Below are positions 33,448 through 46,300 of a stretch of 64,000 bases of DNA, piece by piece. Under the pieces are notes generated by a model, which worked only from the letters and a program-made list of their open reading frames with translations, searched no databases and had not been told where the DNA came from. How positions within the stretch are numbered: the stretch's first letter is position 1; each line of letters starts with the position of its first letter. Origin of the DNA: Pocillopora verrucosa (lineage: Eukaryota; Cnidaria; Anthozoa; Scleractinia; Pocilloporidae); contig NC_089325.1 of NCBI RefSeq assembly GCF_036669915.1, positions 15,522,963 through 15,586,962 of the forward strand. Reading direction: 5' to 3'. The position numbers were made by a program, and so were the translations under genes.

Positions 33448-36400
33448 ATGGGGTCGTATATTGAGTGAGTTTCGAGTTTCTTTGCGATACTTTTTTGATT
33501 TAAAACGAAAGTCGGCGCGACTGCTATAAGTTTCATTTCACTGAATGATTACACGACGATGATTTTTCTTTCAGAAGCAGTGGGAAAATCCGAAAAACCG
33601 ATCTTAACGCGAGCTTGATGACGGTTTCAAGCGACGATTCATCGGCGACTAGTACATCACAGTGTGTTGTTTCTTATCCCGATGTCAGCTCAAGCAGGGA
33701 GGCGAAGACGATAGCGCGGCTCAAACTGGCACTTGAACTTGTGGCTTTAGGATTCTTGACTATGACTGTGCTGTTTATTTGGCAAATCACGAAGAAACGG
33801 CCCGATGCTACTGTGCAAGTGAGTCTTAAATTTTACAGAAACTGACGAATTGAATATTCGATTTAGATACCTGTTTTATTTAGCTCTCGAGTCTTTCTTT
33901 AAGCTCTCGATCGATTCTTGGCACAGATTTGTTTACATGTATATCATGCGGCCTACAGGTTTTTGATTGGCTACGCTCGAGTGCGCCGTGGAATCTAAAC
34001 GGCTTCAAAAAGTGCAGCATCTGCTAAACTCCTCGGTCCTAGCAAGCTCTTTCTGTGCTGGAAAAGTATCGATAAAGAACTTAGTTTACGGTCTGACATT
34101 TCAAACCGGCCATATCGTAAATGTAAAAAAAAAAAAATATGGACTCGAAGAGGTATTATGTAATGAACTTTGCATAATACCTTTTACTGAGTAAATCAAG
34201 AGTGAAACACAGATACATATTTTTTCTTACTTTCAAAGTAAGGCTCTTCCTGAACCTCCTACATCTATGAATAATTATATCAAACATATCTGTATGTAAA
34301 TTTTATTTACGCAAGTATCATTTTTTGGAAATAGTCCTGATTTGTATACTTCTTATGACGCTTTTAATGTTTACATAGTTGGTATTTGTCTATTTTTCGT
34401 ATGGGCACACTTTATTTGGATCTTCCCTCTGTTTTGTGTCCCGCACCTTCGTTCTTATGCCCTCTTCAAATGTGTCTCTTTTCCCCAGTCTTATTTTAGC
34501 ACTGTGATCATGGTGAAAGCGATTAAATAAATGATAAGTTAAGGTGTTCTAAGGTAGCTGCAGAGAAGGTTGTATTATTGAATCTAGTCATACTTCTTTG
34601 TAATGGAAATCATGTCAGTTTTACGTACCGAAGGAAGTCCTTAATCATGTTACACATTTTCTTTGGCAGAACCCAGTTGATCCATCATCGACTCAGGTAA
34701 GCAGACTGATTGAATATAAAGTAGTTAGTTTACAATGTCATTTCCCCGCTGCAATGCACTGTTTCTTGATTTTTTTAAATTTACTACCAACGCTATCCCT
34801 GACCATATTGCATGGAAACGCGCCAAATTTCTGTCCAAATGCTTTTCAATGCTTTTGTCTTACCGTGGGAAATGCAATGGCTAAATGGCTAATATTGGAT
34901 TGAAAAATGAATATATATTTTTAGTAAGAATTTCGCGAATGGCTGGATGTGTTTACCGTCTCTCACGGCGCCACATCTTGATTTCAGCATAACGTATGTG
35001 AGCAGCGTTGAGTTTTAATTGGAAATTTGAATAATTTGCCGTCGGAGTTTTGTTCATAGACGACCCAAATTTTGGTGATTTCACGTTGCTGTTTTGTAGA
35101 AGACGGCAAAGAAATGTACAAAGTTTTAAAACGCACGTGCTGAATTATTGTTCTGAAATTTGTTCTTTTCTTTTGCTACGTCCTCGATCGTTGCCGTCGC
35201 ACTCGTATTTTGCTGAAGGTCCCTATTTATTGATACAAGTATTACGTAATATTCGACATCGCCGAGAAGCAAGGACTGCTCGTGGTCTACGCGTGCAGCA
35301 GTGTTTTTGAGACACACCGACAAAAAGCAGATTTAGACATGCCTAGTTTCGGTCTATTAAACGCAAACAATACCTTTCACACTTAATCCCGAAGTAGTGA
35401 GTTTGGCTAGGGTACTGAACCTAACAGTTGTTTACGTCTTTTTGCGTCACCAAGATTTAACCTTTTTTTCTTTGTCTCTTTTTCCTTTTTTGGTCCAGAA
35501 ATATTTGACTTTCAAAAACTCCCCGTGCCCTATTATGATCGAGAGGGCTCAACCACCGTGGGTGCTTCCTAATGAAGTAAAGAGAGCTCTCTATCAAGCG
35601 GATGCCATCTTTGGCGCCTTTGAAGGCGTCCAAGGCCTCGTGAGTTATTTTTGTAACATGTTGTTACGGTATTTAGGTCTTTTACGCTATAGTTTGAAAT
35701 CCAAAATACCTGACGTAGGATAACATTGAGACACTGACCTTAACTTACACTTGAGTAAATGGATTGACTTCTGCGTAAGGGTACGCAGGATCTCCCTCAC
35801 TAGAGAGTCGCCTCGTTCATTATAGAGATAACAGATCACGAGTGGAGAACGTTGTAGAGCGAGGAGAAAGGGGGGGGGGGGGGGTTGGGGGGCTGGATGG
35901 GGGCGGACACCTGCTGCTTCGTTTGTGGTATTTCAATGACGTCACCGGCGGTCAAGCCTGTGAACTGAAAAAGTATTATAAACGGTTCTTTTTTTGTAGA
36001 GTTTTAGTGTTCTCGGACTGGGTAATTGACTGAAACTTGCATGTATCGTGTTTAATAGGTGCTTTGATCATCGTTTCGCAAGTAAAGTTGATTCATAATG
36101 CTGCTGAAGAGCTCCAGTTTTCAATAGAAGCAAGGAGAGACCACAATAACGAAAGATTCCTTTCCTGTTTTTCTGCTCCCGTCAGTTTGAATTACAAGGG
36201 ATTGTTAAGAATCGAGATGATTCAGGAGAAGAACAACAAACTTCAAATTGACCCTAACAAGTTTGTTTATTAACTGACAAAATTACATGTTTTGCATGTG
36301 ATGTCTACAGGTGGGGATGACTGCTAACGTTGTTTATCAAGACAGTGTGATATGGAGAAGTAACTACGGCCTGAAAGACAAAAACCATCCGGGGATCTCG

Positions 36401-39101
36401 CCTGATCAGGATACGGTATTTCGAGTTGCCAGTATCACTAAAATATTTACAGTAAGTATTCTTCTGTCATTGAAACTGTAGCTTAAAATTCAGATCGGAT
36501 GATTATTGATCATTTGAATTATACAGTTCATTGATGAACATTATTTGTAGACTAGTTACTAGTTAGACTAGCGAATTCAGTTTAGACCGGTGTGCATGTT
36601 GATTCTTACTTCCATTACATGGATGTTACTGATCAATAATTAACAGTTAATAGACCTTTTTAAGACTGAAACGCTTATTTTCAAAATGTCTGCCGAACGA
36701 TTTTTTATTGCTTGAAAGAAGTAGGTGAAGTAAACAATTTGATCCGATAATCGAATGGGCACAGAAACTCATTTTACTCATTACTTACATAAATAACCTG
36801 CAGTTTTTTTTTGTTATTTTTTTTATTGTTCCTGCTCTTCGTGTTGTTGTTGTTTATTTACTGTTGTTGTTATTGTAATTCTCGATGACGATGTCGTTGT
36901 TCTAAATGGGATTCGTCTTTTCATTTCTCCCAGGCTATATTTGTGTTCAAACTACTTGAAACCGGCGAAATAGATTGTTTAGACGACCCGTTAGAGAAAT
37001 ACGAACCCAGATTTCAGGTTAAGAATTCTTTCAGTCAACAAAAAATAACAATCAGGTGAGTTGGACGTGATGCTGAATTCAAATAATATGCAAAAATTAA
37101 TACAAATTAAAATGGTAACTATGATGTTTATGATGACGATGGAATAGTCAATTGTTTGAACCCGGCGAGGAACCCATTGGATCGTGAGTGAATGTAGTCC
37201 TGAGAAGGACTGTTGTCGGTGGTGGTGACTGGCGTTTCGACATCCTTAGCGGAAGTCATAATAGTCAAGTGAATAGTAGTTGTCAGTCAAATGTACCAAG
37301 TCCAGTTCGTGTGACCTGATTTGTCGGTTCAGCGTAGTGTTATTGGCTGTAAGACTCAAGTGGCGTAAATTGTCTGTGATTGGCCAGTTTCGATCCGTCG
37401 TTGAGTTGTACTGTTTGGTTCGTTTGTGGTGTTGATTCGCGAATAAGCCGTTGGTATGGGGATCACTAATGATCAGTCCCAAAGAAAAAGCTCTCATAAC
37501 GTTTGTCTTTGTGCTTCTCTATAGGCAAATTTTAGCCCACACCTCAGGCCTCCCGCGGGAGGTTCCATGCAGTGACGCCTACTCATACGGTAAAACTCAC
37601 GTGTGTCCTGTTAACAATACGTACGTCCTAGAACAACTGAGTAGAACTGAACTAAAGAATCCCCCTGGAAGACTACCGCACTACAGGTAAGAAAGAGAAA
37701 AACGGAATCTGCCAATGGGTGTTAAGGAGTATACAGACTTTAAAAGTTAATATTTATTGGTCAGAGCTTCACTTCAATCTCTGCCCAAAGTTATGGCCAA
37801 CAGGACTCTTGTATGAAGGTCGGTTAATGTTGAGTTGAAAGAAGTGCATCTTCCAACTGTATTTTAGAGGGACACGCATGTATAGAAGTAATAGATCATG
37901 TTAGGGAAATCTCCCCTCCTGATTGTGGGATTCCTTCCTGTCAGGCACTTAACGCATACCATCGTCCTCTGGGGATAGAAATGAGAGAATAACCTAGATT
38001 TCGCATTTTGGCTTCTCTATTCATGATAGAATGGACATATTTGGTTTACTGAATGTTACACTACAGTATTAAACAAACGCAAAATAGATTAAATCATGCA
38101 ACACAACTCAATGCAATAGAAGACAATTGGATCAGTATCACATCTCAATTCGAATCCGTGGATAACGGTGGTTATTTTATATAGAAAATCAGTTCTCGTA
38201 TATCTCTTCTTATAGGAAACCAAATTGCCTCCAAAAAGTCCAATGAATTGATTTTGTTTTTCAGCAACTTAGGCTATGCCTTAATCGCTCGGATTTTTGC
38301 CGAGAAATTTGCAAACAGCGACTACGAGGGCTGGGTGGAGAGAAATATTTTCCAGCCACTAGGAATGGGGAAAACTGGATTCAACCTCAGAAGGTATTTG
38401 AGCTTTACTTAGGCCGGTGTTTCTGAAACAAAACAAAACAGACACATAACCAACGCAAAGGAGAAAACAAGATTAACTATTCTATAACTATTATCAACCG
38501 CATGGGAATGTTCTCTGATTTTTCAATCGCTGAGGCCTCATTATGGGCTTGCAACTCGGTGAGTGGATTGATTTTTGTCATTTATTCTGCCCAGAATGTC
38601 CTCTAACAAAGCTGTGGGCTACGATGACGATGGTGAGGCTCCTCTGGTTGACTGGGATTGGGCCTCGCCGGCAATCCAAGCATACTCGACAGCAAATGAT
38701 CTTTATAAGGTTTGTGATTTGACATTACTTTTTTTCACGTTATGAAGCAACGCTAACATTGATGTGGAATGAGTTTGCCCAGAGGAACGCGGTGTACAAG
38801 AGACTAATGACGACAGCCGGGTTGAGTTGAACAGGTTTAAGCCCCAGATTAGATTTTCGGTGTTTATGTACATCGCCAAACTACTGGCCGAGTTTTTTCA
38901 AGCACGATTATCACTTATCTAGGGTTAAATACCAAGGCAAAGTTTAAAATCTTGTATACAGATAAACTGGGTTTACAAGGTAATTTGGTGTCATCAACGT
39001 AAGATGATCCAATTGAGTTGATAACGTTAAGTGGCCACTGTGAAAAGTCTTTAAAGCTGACGTTTCGAACATTAGCACTTCGTCATTCGCTCGGACGCTC
39101 C

Positions 39102-39132
<31 letters not shown>

Positions 39133-41315
39133 TCCCCCCTTTATTAATTTGGGTTTAGTTTTTTCGAGTTTCATATTAGTTATCACGTAATCGTAATTCA
39201 GGCAACAGTTACCCTTTTTTGACGTTTTTATTGAAGTGTGTTATTTCTCTGTACAGTTAATGACGTTTTTACTTGGCACGTCAAGCACATCAATACTAAC
39301 ACGAGAATTGGTACAGCAATTGATGAAGCCAGGTCTGTGGGTATAATAGCTTTGATATTTTCATATCTTTAGAAACAAAAGTCGTCTAACGACTTAAGCA
39401 TAGTGAATATAAATCATGAGATACCTCATGAAAGAGCCTGGTTTTGTTCTCTGCAGACACTTCGGAGGAGAAAGGTTCTTCTTTCATGCAATGCGTTGTT
39501 CTAAAGTGTAACCATGTTGGTCATGCATTTACAGTTTGTCGTAGCCCTTAAGGCGATCTGTGCATTCTTCTTCAGCAGTGAAAAATAAGGAAAATGAGAA
39601 AAGCTATTGAAATAAGAAGTAGGAGGCCAAACCTGATGTCTGAGTGAACTCAGCCAGCTATCTTCTGTCCATTTCCCTTAACTTGCAGATTTCATGTACC
39701 CGGATGGTAGCACTGTGTTTGGGACTGGCTGGGAGATTATTGACGCTGGTACATATTCAGTTGTGACAAAGTCAGGATTTGTTCCGGGATATTCTGCTGG
39801 ATTTGCATTTGTACCAGAATTTAAACTTGGTTGGTAATTCGTACTTGATAGATGCTGTCTTAAAATTGTTTTCTTTGAGAAATTTATCTTAGAACTGAAG
39901 TTTTAGTAGAACAGTAGAACACGACTTAACTCCTCACTGACTCCCTGTAATACTTTTGTTTTTGATTTCCACCCTCTAGTGGTTCTTTGGTTTTTGTTTC
40001 TCTACAATTAATTTAGATGCACTTTAACTTTTGCGTTTGTTTACCACTCTGCCATTGATTTTGACTAGCTAAACAGTCGGAACCCCTGTGTTAGTTGCAC
40101 CTCACCAAACAAGCGATTGATACACATGTTTTCCTATTTCTATTTCGCTTTCATTGTTTGTACTTGTCTAACATTCATGCAAGACCCAGCTTTTTTTCAA
40201 TCTTGGCACAAGTTAGTCTTTCGAATGAATGTTAATCTATTTTCTGCAAAGATCTCTTCAGTTTAGCTGGTAAGCCAGCGATCGTATCCTTATAATGTTC
40301 TCATTTTTGACGCTGCTATCCTTAAATACATTTGCAGGCGCAGTCGTCCTTGTCAGCGGTCGTGAAGTCGCTTGGAGGCTAGTGCATTCGATTGTTCAAA
40401 CTTTGGCCAAAACGATGGATGCAGTGTTATTGCGTCAACAGTTGCAGGTAAACCAACTCTTAAATCTCTGCACTGTTGTGAATACAGTGCTGTCAATACG
40501 TCAAAGGTGTACACATGCTGTAGCATCTCGAAACAAACTGATTTGCGAATACATTTTAGGTTGTAAAACGTTGTTGTCGTCACACGTTTATGGCAAATAT
40601 TTGCAATGACATACGCTGTTGTTTTATTTTTAATGAAAATGTATAACCGACGGTTAGTTTGTTTCTGAAGTTTTTTCATCGTTTTAATTAATTCGTAAAA
40701 GGACTTTGTGTCGTCCAATTCTGTCTGTCTCATACTTGTTATTAACAAATCGGACCAGCGCTTCGTGGTCGTCTGATTTTGTAAATCTCTTGTCTGATTA
40801 CTAACCCGATTGGACTCCACTCATTCCCATGACCATAACTAATTAGAAACATTTTCTGTTAAAAGTAGTTACAAGGAAATTTTATTCTATGACAGTGCAG
40901 CAGCATTATAACTTTTCTTTGTAATGTCCTGTAGATCCAGCTCCTTCCCAATAACGAACAGTACCTTGGGGAATACCGGATTGTCTCTCATTGGATGCCG
41001 GAAGTAATTGTTAACATAACGCAAAATGACGGACTTTTGCTCTTCACCCAACTTCCGGGCTCCTTTGGTTTTTCCTATCTGAAACCCATCACGGACCACG
41101 TGTTCGAGGTAATTTACAGAGCTGGATTGGATTGCATGACTTATGGATTGGGACAGAATCGAGAAAGGGTGTCTTTCGATCCGCCGTCCGCTGGTAAAAA
41201 GAGTCCTGGTCTTAGATTTGGCCCGTTTATATTCAAACGAACGTTCCCTGTACATAATAATGTCCTAAAACCAAGGACGTCTGGTTCACATCTCGCGCCA
41301 TCAAGTCTACTCTGA
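33448..41315 (+). CDS. Membrane-anchored beta-lactamase-like serine hydrolase (LACTBL1-like)
   Basis: Exons 33448-33464, 33575-33818, 34670-34696, 35499-35639, 36311-36451, 36934-37055, 37525-37686, 38265-38393, 38595-38709, 39257-39332, 39689-39829, 40338-40447 and 40935-41315 keep frame and give 601 residues. Residues 1-56 are Ser-rich and cytoplasmic-like, residues about 57-77 form one membrane helix followed by KKR, and the rest is a class C beta-lactamase/penicillin-binding-fold domain, probably extracellular or lumenal (type II topology inferred). Catalytic motifs are intact: SITK (Ser184, Lys187), Y284-S-N and K419-S-G. The family in animals comprises poorly characterised peptidases/esterases; the closest match in style is putative beta-lactamase-like 1. 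The substrate is unknown. The last exon is a distinct C-terminal domain of about 125 residues. A poly(A) signal candidate lies at 41815-41820. Confidence 0.88.
35098..35227. repeat. Fragment of AGGGACC-type element
   Basis: This decayed copy of the element at 32418-32738 shares GACGGCAAAGAAATGTACAA-like, GTTGCCGTCG and CTGAAGGTCCCTA segments. It lies in an intron of the hydrolase gene. Confidence 0.5.
35869..35904 (+). repeat. G-rich tract
   Basis: A run of about 14 Gs is followed by further G-runs in a purine-rich setting. It could form a G-quadruplex on the + strand and lies in an intron of the hydrolase gene. Similar runs occur at 4235-4251, 11346-11361 and 23608-23636. Confidence 0.6.
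37186..37490. repeat. Interspersed repeat filling intron 6 of the hydrolase gene
   Basis: The block begins near AATGTAGTCCTGAGAAGGAC, includes GACTGGCGTTTCGACATCCT and GCGGAAGTCATAATAGTCAA, and runs to within about 35 bases of the next acceptor. The composition and the CGTTTCGACA motif are typical of short interspersed elements, but I see no second copy in this window. The antisense open frame at 37246-37497 is therefore discounted. Confidence 0.45.
38995..39150. repeat. Foldback-type repeat, copy 2
   Basis: It shares GAGTTGATAACGTTAAGTGG, GACGTTTCGAACATTAGCAC and GCAGCACCACAGTTTCTTTA with 25370-25552, in a different arrangement. It lies in an intron of the hydrolase gene. Confidence 0.55.
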
Positions 41316-42739
41316 CAGATTTCCGTGATAGTAGTTTTTCAAGTTTTTAACGTAAATATCATCAGTATACACCACACAGGTGAATAGTTCTTTTAGAGCG
41401 CGCTGATTGGGTAGTTCGGAAGTAAATAGCAAGTGTTATTCTCCTCCGAGCATCTGATGAGACAAAATTGCGCGTCAAGGATTTAATTTGCGACCATTTT
41501 TCGGTATTTTGTAAGATACATTATATCAGATATTTTGTATCTGTGAGGCATACAGTATATACCTTGGTTTCTGTGACAGTGGCGGATATTTACCGAGCCG
41601 CGAAGCGGTTCGGTAAATATCCGCCACTATTCACCTTCACTTTGGTGAATAACTGTTAATTGCTGTAGACAGTTTGCCTCTAAAGACAGATTTTCAATAT
41701 TATTTCAATGCGTTTTCTTGGCATCCATACGCTCGCGCCATATTTGATCTAGGAATTTCCTCAAAGCTTATAAATATATTTAAGAGTCTGGCAATTTACG
41801 TCTGTCTTCTTTCGAATAAATTAGACTATTTAATAAATGTAAGTATAATTATTACGGGTACCAATTTACTCAAACCGAATTAAAATTGAAATCCTCAATG
41901 TTTCGGTCTGATGGCTTTTCCCTTTCGTTTCCTCAATTTTAAAATGACTGTTTGGTGAGGAACCCAGTAGGGAATATATGAGTGGAATCGTCCTTGTTGT
42001 TGCTTCAGCTTGAAGCTGGGAATGATTAGGCTACTTCAGTGTGAACTGTGAATGCTTCGCTCAAAAAACCACTACACAAAAGTCCTAATTAAAAGCATAA
42101 TTTTTTTCCAAGTGTATGCGATAAATTTTTAATCATTTTTGGCTGAAGAAATGTTTTTACAGTCAAGTCACGTCCTCCAATGATGAAAATGTTCTTTCTT
42201 TTTTCATTTTTGGTGTCTAGTGCTTTAGCACGAAGACACCTATGGAAGAGTGCAAAAAATTTCGAAAAATACTTCATATACCACAAATTACGAGGTCATA
42301 TTGGTAAGGCCACATGAAAGTATACATTTTGTGATGGTCGACATGAAGGGGGAAAGAAAATGTTAACCAAAAAATGTGTAAACAAATCGATTTATAATCG
42401 CGGGGAGTCGGAAACGAAAAAACTACGACGAATCCCATTCAAGAAAAAAACAGAGCGAGGAATAGTCGAGACCAATGGAATTTGGAAACGCGAAGAAAAC
42501 AACAAGTCGATGAAAAGGTAATGTTTTCTTTCGACGTTGTGCGTAGTCAAACCCACGCGTGGATGGTGAAGTAGGTAAGTGAAGCGGTCTTTTGTGGAGT
42601 CTTTATAATGAATTTCCTCAAAGTTTGTTTCTCATTATGCCACAGTTTTCGAAGCACGGTTCAATGTGAACGAGTGAAAGGCTTCAGAAAATAAAGAGAG
42701 ATTGGTTAGCGTGCATTACAGTGACATTGTAAATCTGAA
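41316..42739. other. Intergenic: hydrolase 3' UTR and repeat
   Basis: It contains the putative 3' UTR with AATAAA at 41815-41820, the long palindrome at 41578-41628, and AT-rich sequence leading to the Helentron remnant. The open frames here (for example 41468-41659 and 42089-42286) overlap the repeat or lack any recognisable feature. Confidence 0.5.
41578..41628. repeat. Near-perfect 24 bp palindromic stem-loop
   Basis: The outer arms of 19 bases (41578-41596 and 41610-41628) are exact reverse complements. The inner bases CCGC/GCGG plus one G-T wobble extend the stem around a GAA loop. It sits inside a larger element (about 41390-41660) that also includes GCGCGCTGATTGGGTAGTTC and is probably the tip of a foldback transposable element. 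Confidence 0.75.
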
Positions 42740-44449
42740 TTGAGGCAGTCAGATAGAAGAGCGGCTATGTGTGTTGAAAACATATTCTTTAAAACAAAGA
42801 AACTGCAAATGAAAATACTATTAGGAAATTCCCAAGTTGCTCTTAGAAAGTGCAAAGGGAATAGCAGAACTTTAAATGCAGCACAACTTAAACAAGAAGG
42901 AGCATTAGAGAAATTGATTCATCATGATGATGGATTTCAGTTTCTTAGAGCATTAAGAGGTTCCCTACCATAATTTGAAAAAGCAAAGAAAGACTTGTTT
43001 GCCATGATAAGACAATTAGGACCAGCCTTCAGTGTTATTTTGTAGTTTCTCTTCAGCAGAAACTCAGTGGATCCATTTGCTCAGAATACTTGGAGAGTTG
43101 GTTGACCACAAACAGTACACTGATACTCATCTGGAAAATATGAACTGGGATGAAAAATGTAGGTTAATTCAAAGTGACCCAGTATCATGTGCCAGACATT
43201 TTGATTATCAGATCAGTCAATTTCTCACTAACTTCCTCTTGAATAAGTGCCAACCTCTAGGAAGGATATCTGACTGGTTCTATAGAGTAGAATTTCAACA
43301 ACGAGGTTCACCTCATATCCATATGCTTATATGGCTAGAAAGTGCACCAGTGTTTGGAATTGATGATGATGCAACTGTTACAACGTTCATTGATCAGATT
43401 GTAAGTTGTAAATGGCCAATTGATGACCCACAACTGCAGAAACTAGTGAACAGACAAATTCACAGGCATTCTCACACATGTCGAAAGAAGTCAAAGAGTG
43501 AATGTCAATTTAATTACCCGCAACCTCCTATGAGAGCAACTGAAATCATGTATCCTTTAGGTTCAGATATATCACAACACGAAATTAAAAAACATAAAGA
43601 AACTTGGAAAACTATTAAAAAGCAACTAAATGATTTAAAGGATGGTGAATCAATTACTTTTGAGGAGCTGCTTCTTAAACTAAGTATTACTGAAAATAAC
43701 TATCGATTAGCTATCAGGACAGCTTTGAATTCTCCAACTATATTTTTAAAAAGAGAACCAAGTGAGTTAAGAATTAATAGTTACAACCCAACTTGCCTTA
43801 AAGCATGGAGAGCAAACATGGATATTCAATTTGTTCTTGACATCTATGCGTGTGCTATGTATATAGTATCATATATTTCTAAAGCACAAAAAGGAATGAG
43901 TAAACTTTTGTGACAAGCATGTGCAGAAGCAAGGAAAGAAAATTCTAACATCAAGCAACAAGTCAGGGATATTGGAAACAAATTTTTAAATAGTGTTGAA
44001 ATTAGTGCACAAGAAGCTGTATACATTGTTCTCCAGCTCCCTATGAAGAAGTCATCACAACGAGTGGTATTCATAAATACTGCACCTCCCGATGAAAGAG
44101 TGCAGCTCCTCAAGCAACTTAATGAAATGAAAGAAATGGAAGATGATTGTGAAGAAGTGTATACAACTGGTCTGTTGCAGAGATATGTAAAACGTCCTTC
44201 AGCCTTGAACACCTAACATTAGCAGATTGGGTAGCATGGTATGACTTGTCTCAAAAGCCTTATGTAAAGAAATCTTTTCAAAATGACACAGATAAACTTC
44301 CTTTAGAAACAGGCATTGATGAAAATGATGATACCCTTCCTGATGAAAGTAGGAGCAATAAGGAAACAAATAGAAAAAGATCATCAGCTAGAATTATTAG
44401 AAGTGTTTGGTTTAACAAAGAAAAAGACCCAGAGAAATACTACCGTTAA
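42740..44449 (+). pseudogene. Helitron Rep (HUH) domain, broken
   Basis: Frame 42740-42973 has the typical opening (NIFFKTKKLQMKILLGNSQ, LIHHDDGFQFLRALRGS) and stops early. Frame 43032-43913 carries [28 protein letters not shown] and [20 protein letters not shown] followed by HMLIW. The H-I-H of that segment is the metal-binding HUH motif of rolling-circle replication initiators. A TGA at 43911 interrupts the frame, homologous coding continues to about 44204, then shifts frame into 44246-44449. The family nicks and joins single-stranded DNA during rolling-circle transposition. This copy cannot make a full protein. Confidence 0.85.
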
Positions 44450-44529
44450 TTATGCTCTTCACATCATGAAGAAATGAGGAAACTGACTTAATATCCAATT
44501 GTTCTTCTTATAAGGCCCGATTTTTACTT

Positions 44530-46300
44530 ATGAAAGATGCCATAAATGACCAAATGAAACAATATGCTGTTTACAGCGATGAAATTGATAAAATTCAGGA
44601 GCACATAAATGATAATATTCTGAGTGATGATCAGTTTCATTCAATAGCACCATTTACTCAAAATATAGAATACCAAGATGAGTATGAAGGTGTTCATGAC
44701 CTACATCCTGACTTCAATGAGAACTATGACCTATCAGAAGATGTTGGAATTCCTTCTGTGACAACAAGTACTGAACCACTAATATTAAATGAGCTGCAAG
44801 ACAATGATTATAGACAATTAGTACAAACACTAAATAAAAAGCAAAAATAGTTTTTTTTATCATGTCTTGCATCTTATTAAAACATCAGACAAACCATTTT
44901 ACTATTTTCTCTCTGGAGGAGCTGGAGTGGGTAATTCCCATCTTGTCAAAGCATTATATCAGGCAGCATTAAAATATTATAACTCCAGACATGGAGAAGA
45001 TTTCCAAGAAGTCAAAATATTGTTGCTTGCCCCTACTGGAAAAGCTGCTTTTTCTATCAGAGGTAACACAATACATAGTACCTTGCAAATACCAGCATGC
45101 CAATCACTTAAGAATGACAAACCACTAGACTCTAGTAGACTTAACACTTTGAGATGCAAACTTCATGCACTTAAACTAATATTTCTAGATGAGATATCTA
45201 TGGTAGGAAATACCATGTTTAATGTACAAATAAACAACAGATTAAAAGATATTAAAGGCAGCAAAGAGGCATTTGGGGGTGTTAGTGTTATTGCACTGGG
45301 TGATTTATTCCAGCTAGAACCAGTTATGGATAGATAAGTGTTTAAAGACATGAAGGACTCAGAGTATGGAGCTCTTGCTCCCAACCTCTGGAAAGAACTT
45401 TTTACCATATTTGAATTACAAGAAATCATGAGGCAGAGAGAAAGTAAACAATTCGCTGAAATTCTTAACAGATTAATAGAAGGTAATCACACTACAGATG
45501 ACATTGCCAAACTTAAAGAGAGATGCATTTCAGAAAATTGTAGAGACTACCCAACTGATATTCCCCATTTTTTTACACAGAATTCTAAAGTAGATGAGTG
45601 GAACAATAGAGTCCATATGGCAGCTACTGGTGATAAATACACCATTAGAGCTTTAGACAGTGTTATAGGTGCAAACTCTCCAGAACTCAGAAGTAAGATA
45701 TTAAACCAAATACCCCTAGATCCTAGAAAAACCAAGCAGTTAGCCTCAAACCTTCAACTTGCTGAGGGTGAGAGAACAGAGATAGCATCAAATGTAAGAA
45801 CTGATGATGGTATCACAAAAGGGGCAAGTAATATTATCAAAAAGATTACATTATATGACAAAAGTAGACCATCTGGTATAATTTGGGTACAGTTTGACCA
45901 TGTTGATGTTGGAGAAAAAACTAGATATGATAACAAGCAATTGTATTTGCAAGGAATTGAAGCTACATGGACTCCTATCAAACCTATCATTGCACAATTT
46001 GCAGTAGGAAGAAACAGAACAGCCCAAGTTGTAAGAAAGCAGTTTCCATTAAGACCTGCAGCAGCCAAAACCATACATAGATCACAGGGTGACACAGAAA
46101 CTAGAATAGCTGTTAACTTTAACACCAAAAGAGCAATACCTCATGTGCATTGTGTAGGATTCAGCAGAGTAACAACAGTTGATGGACTTTACATAACTGA
46201 CCTTTCTGAAAGTAAAATAGCTGTTAATCATGATGTTAAAGTTCACATGCAGCAGTTACGCACAGGTCACCATACCAAACTTTCTAATACTCCGATCTAT
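44530..46300 (+). pseudogene. Helitron PIF1-like helicase, broken
   Basis: An acidic linker (44530-44850) precedes the helicase. The Walker A segment GGAGVGNSHL has Asn (codon AAT at 44933-44935) where the family has the ATP-binding Lys. Walker B is LIFLDEISM, followed by FGGVSVIALGDLFQLEPV. A TAA at 45335 interrupts the frame, which resumes in the same phase at 45338 with the C-terminal half (ELQEIMRQRES, FTQNSKVDEWNNRV, AAAKTIHRSQGDT, VHCVGFSRVT). Such helicases unwind DNA 5' to 3'. The missing Lys and the stop both predict loss of activity. Confidence 0.85.

Noticed and set aside
40353-40820. 155-codon reverse-strand open frame
   Set aside because: It is antisense to a coding exon of the hydrolase gene (40338-40447) and has no recognisable feature.
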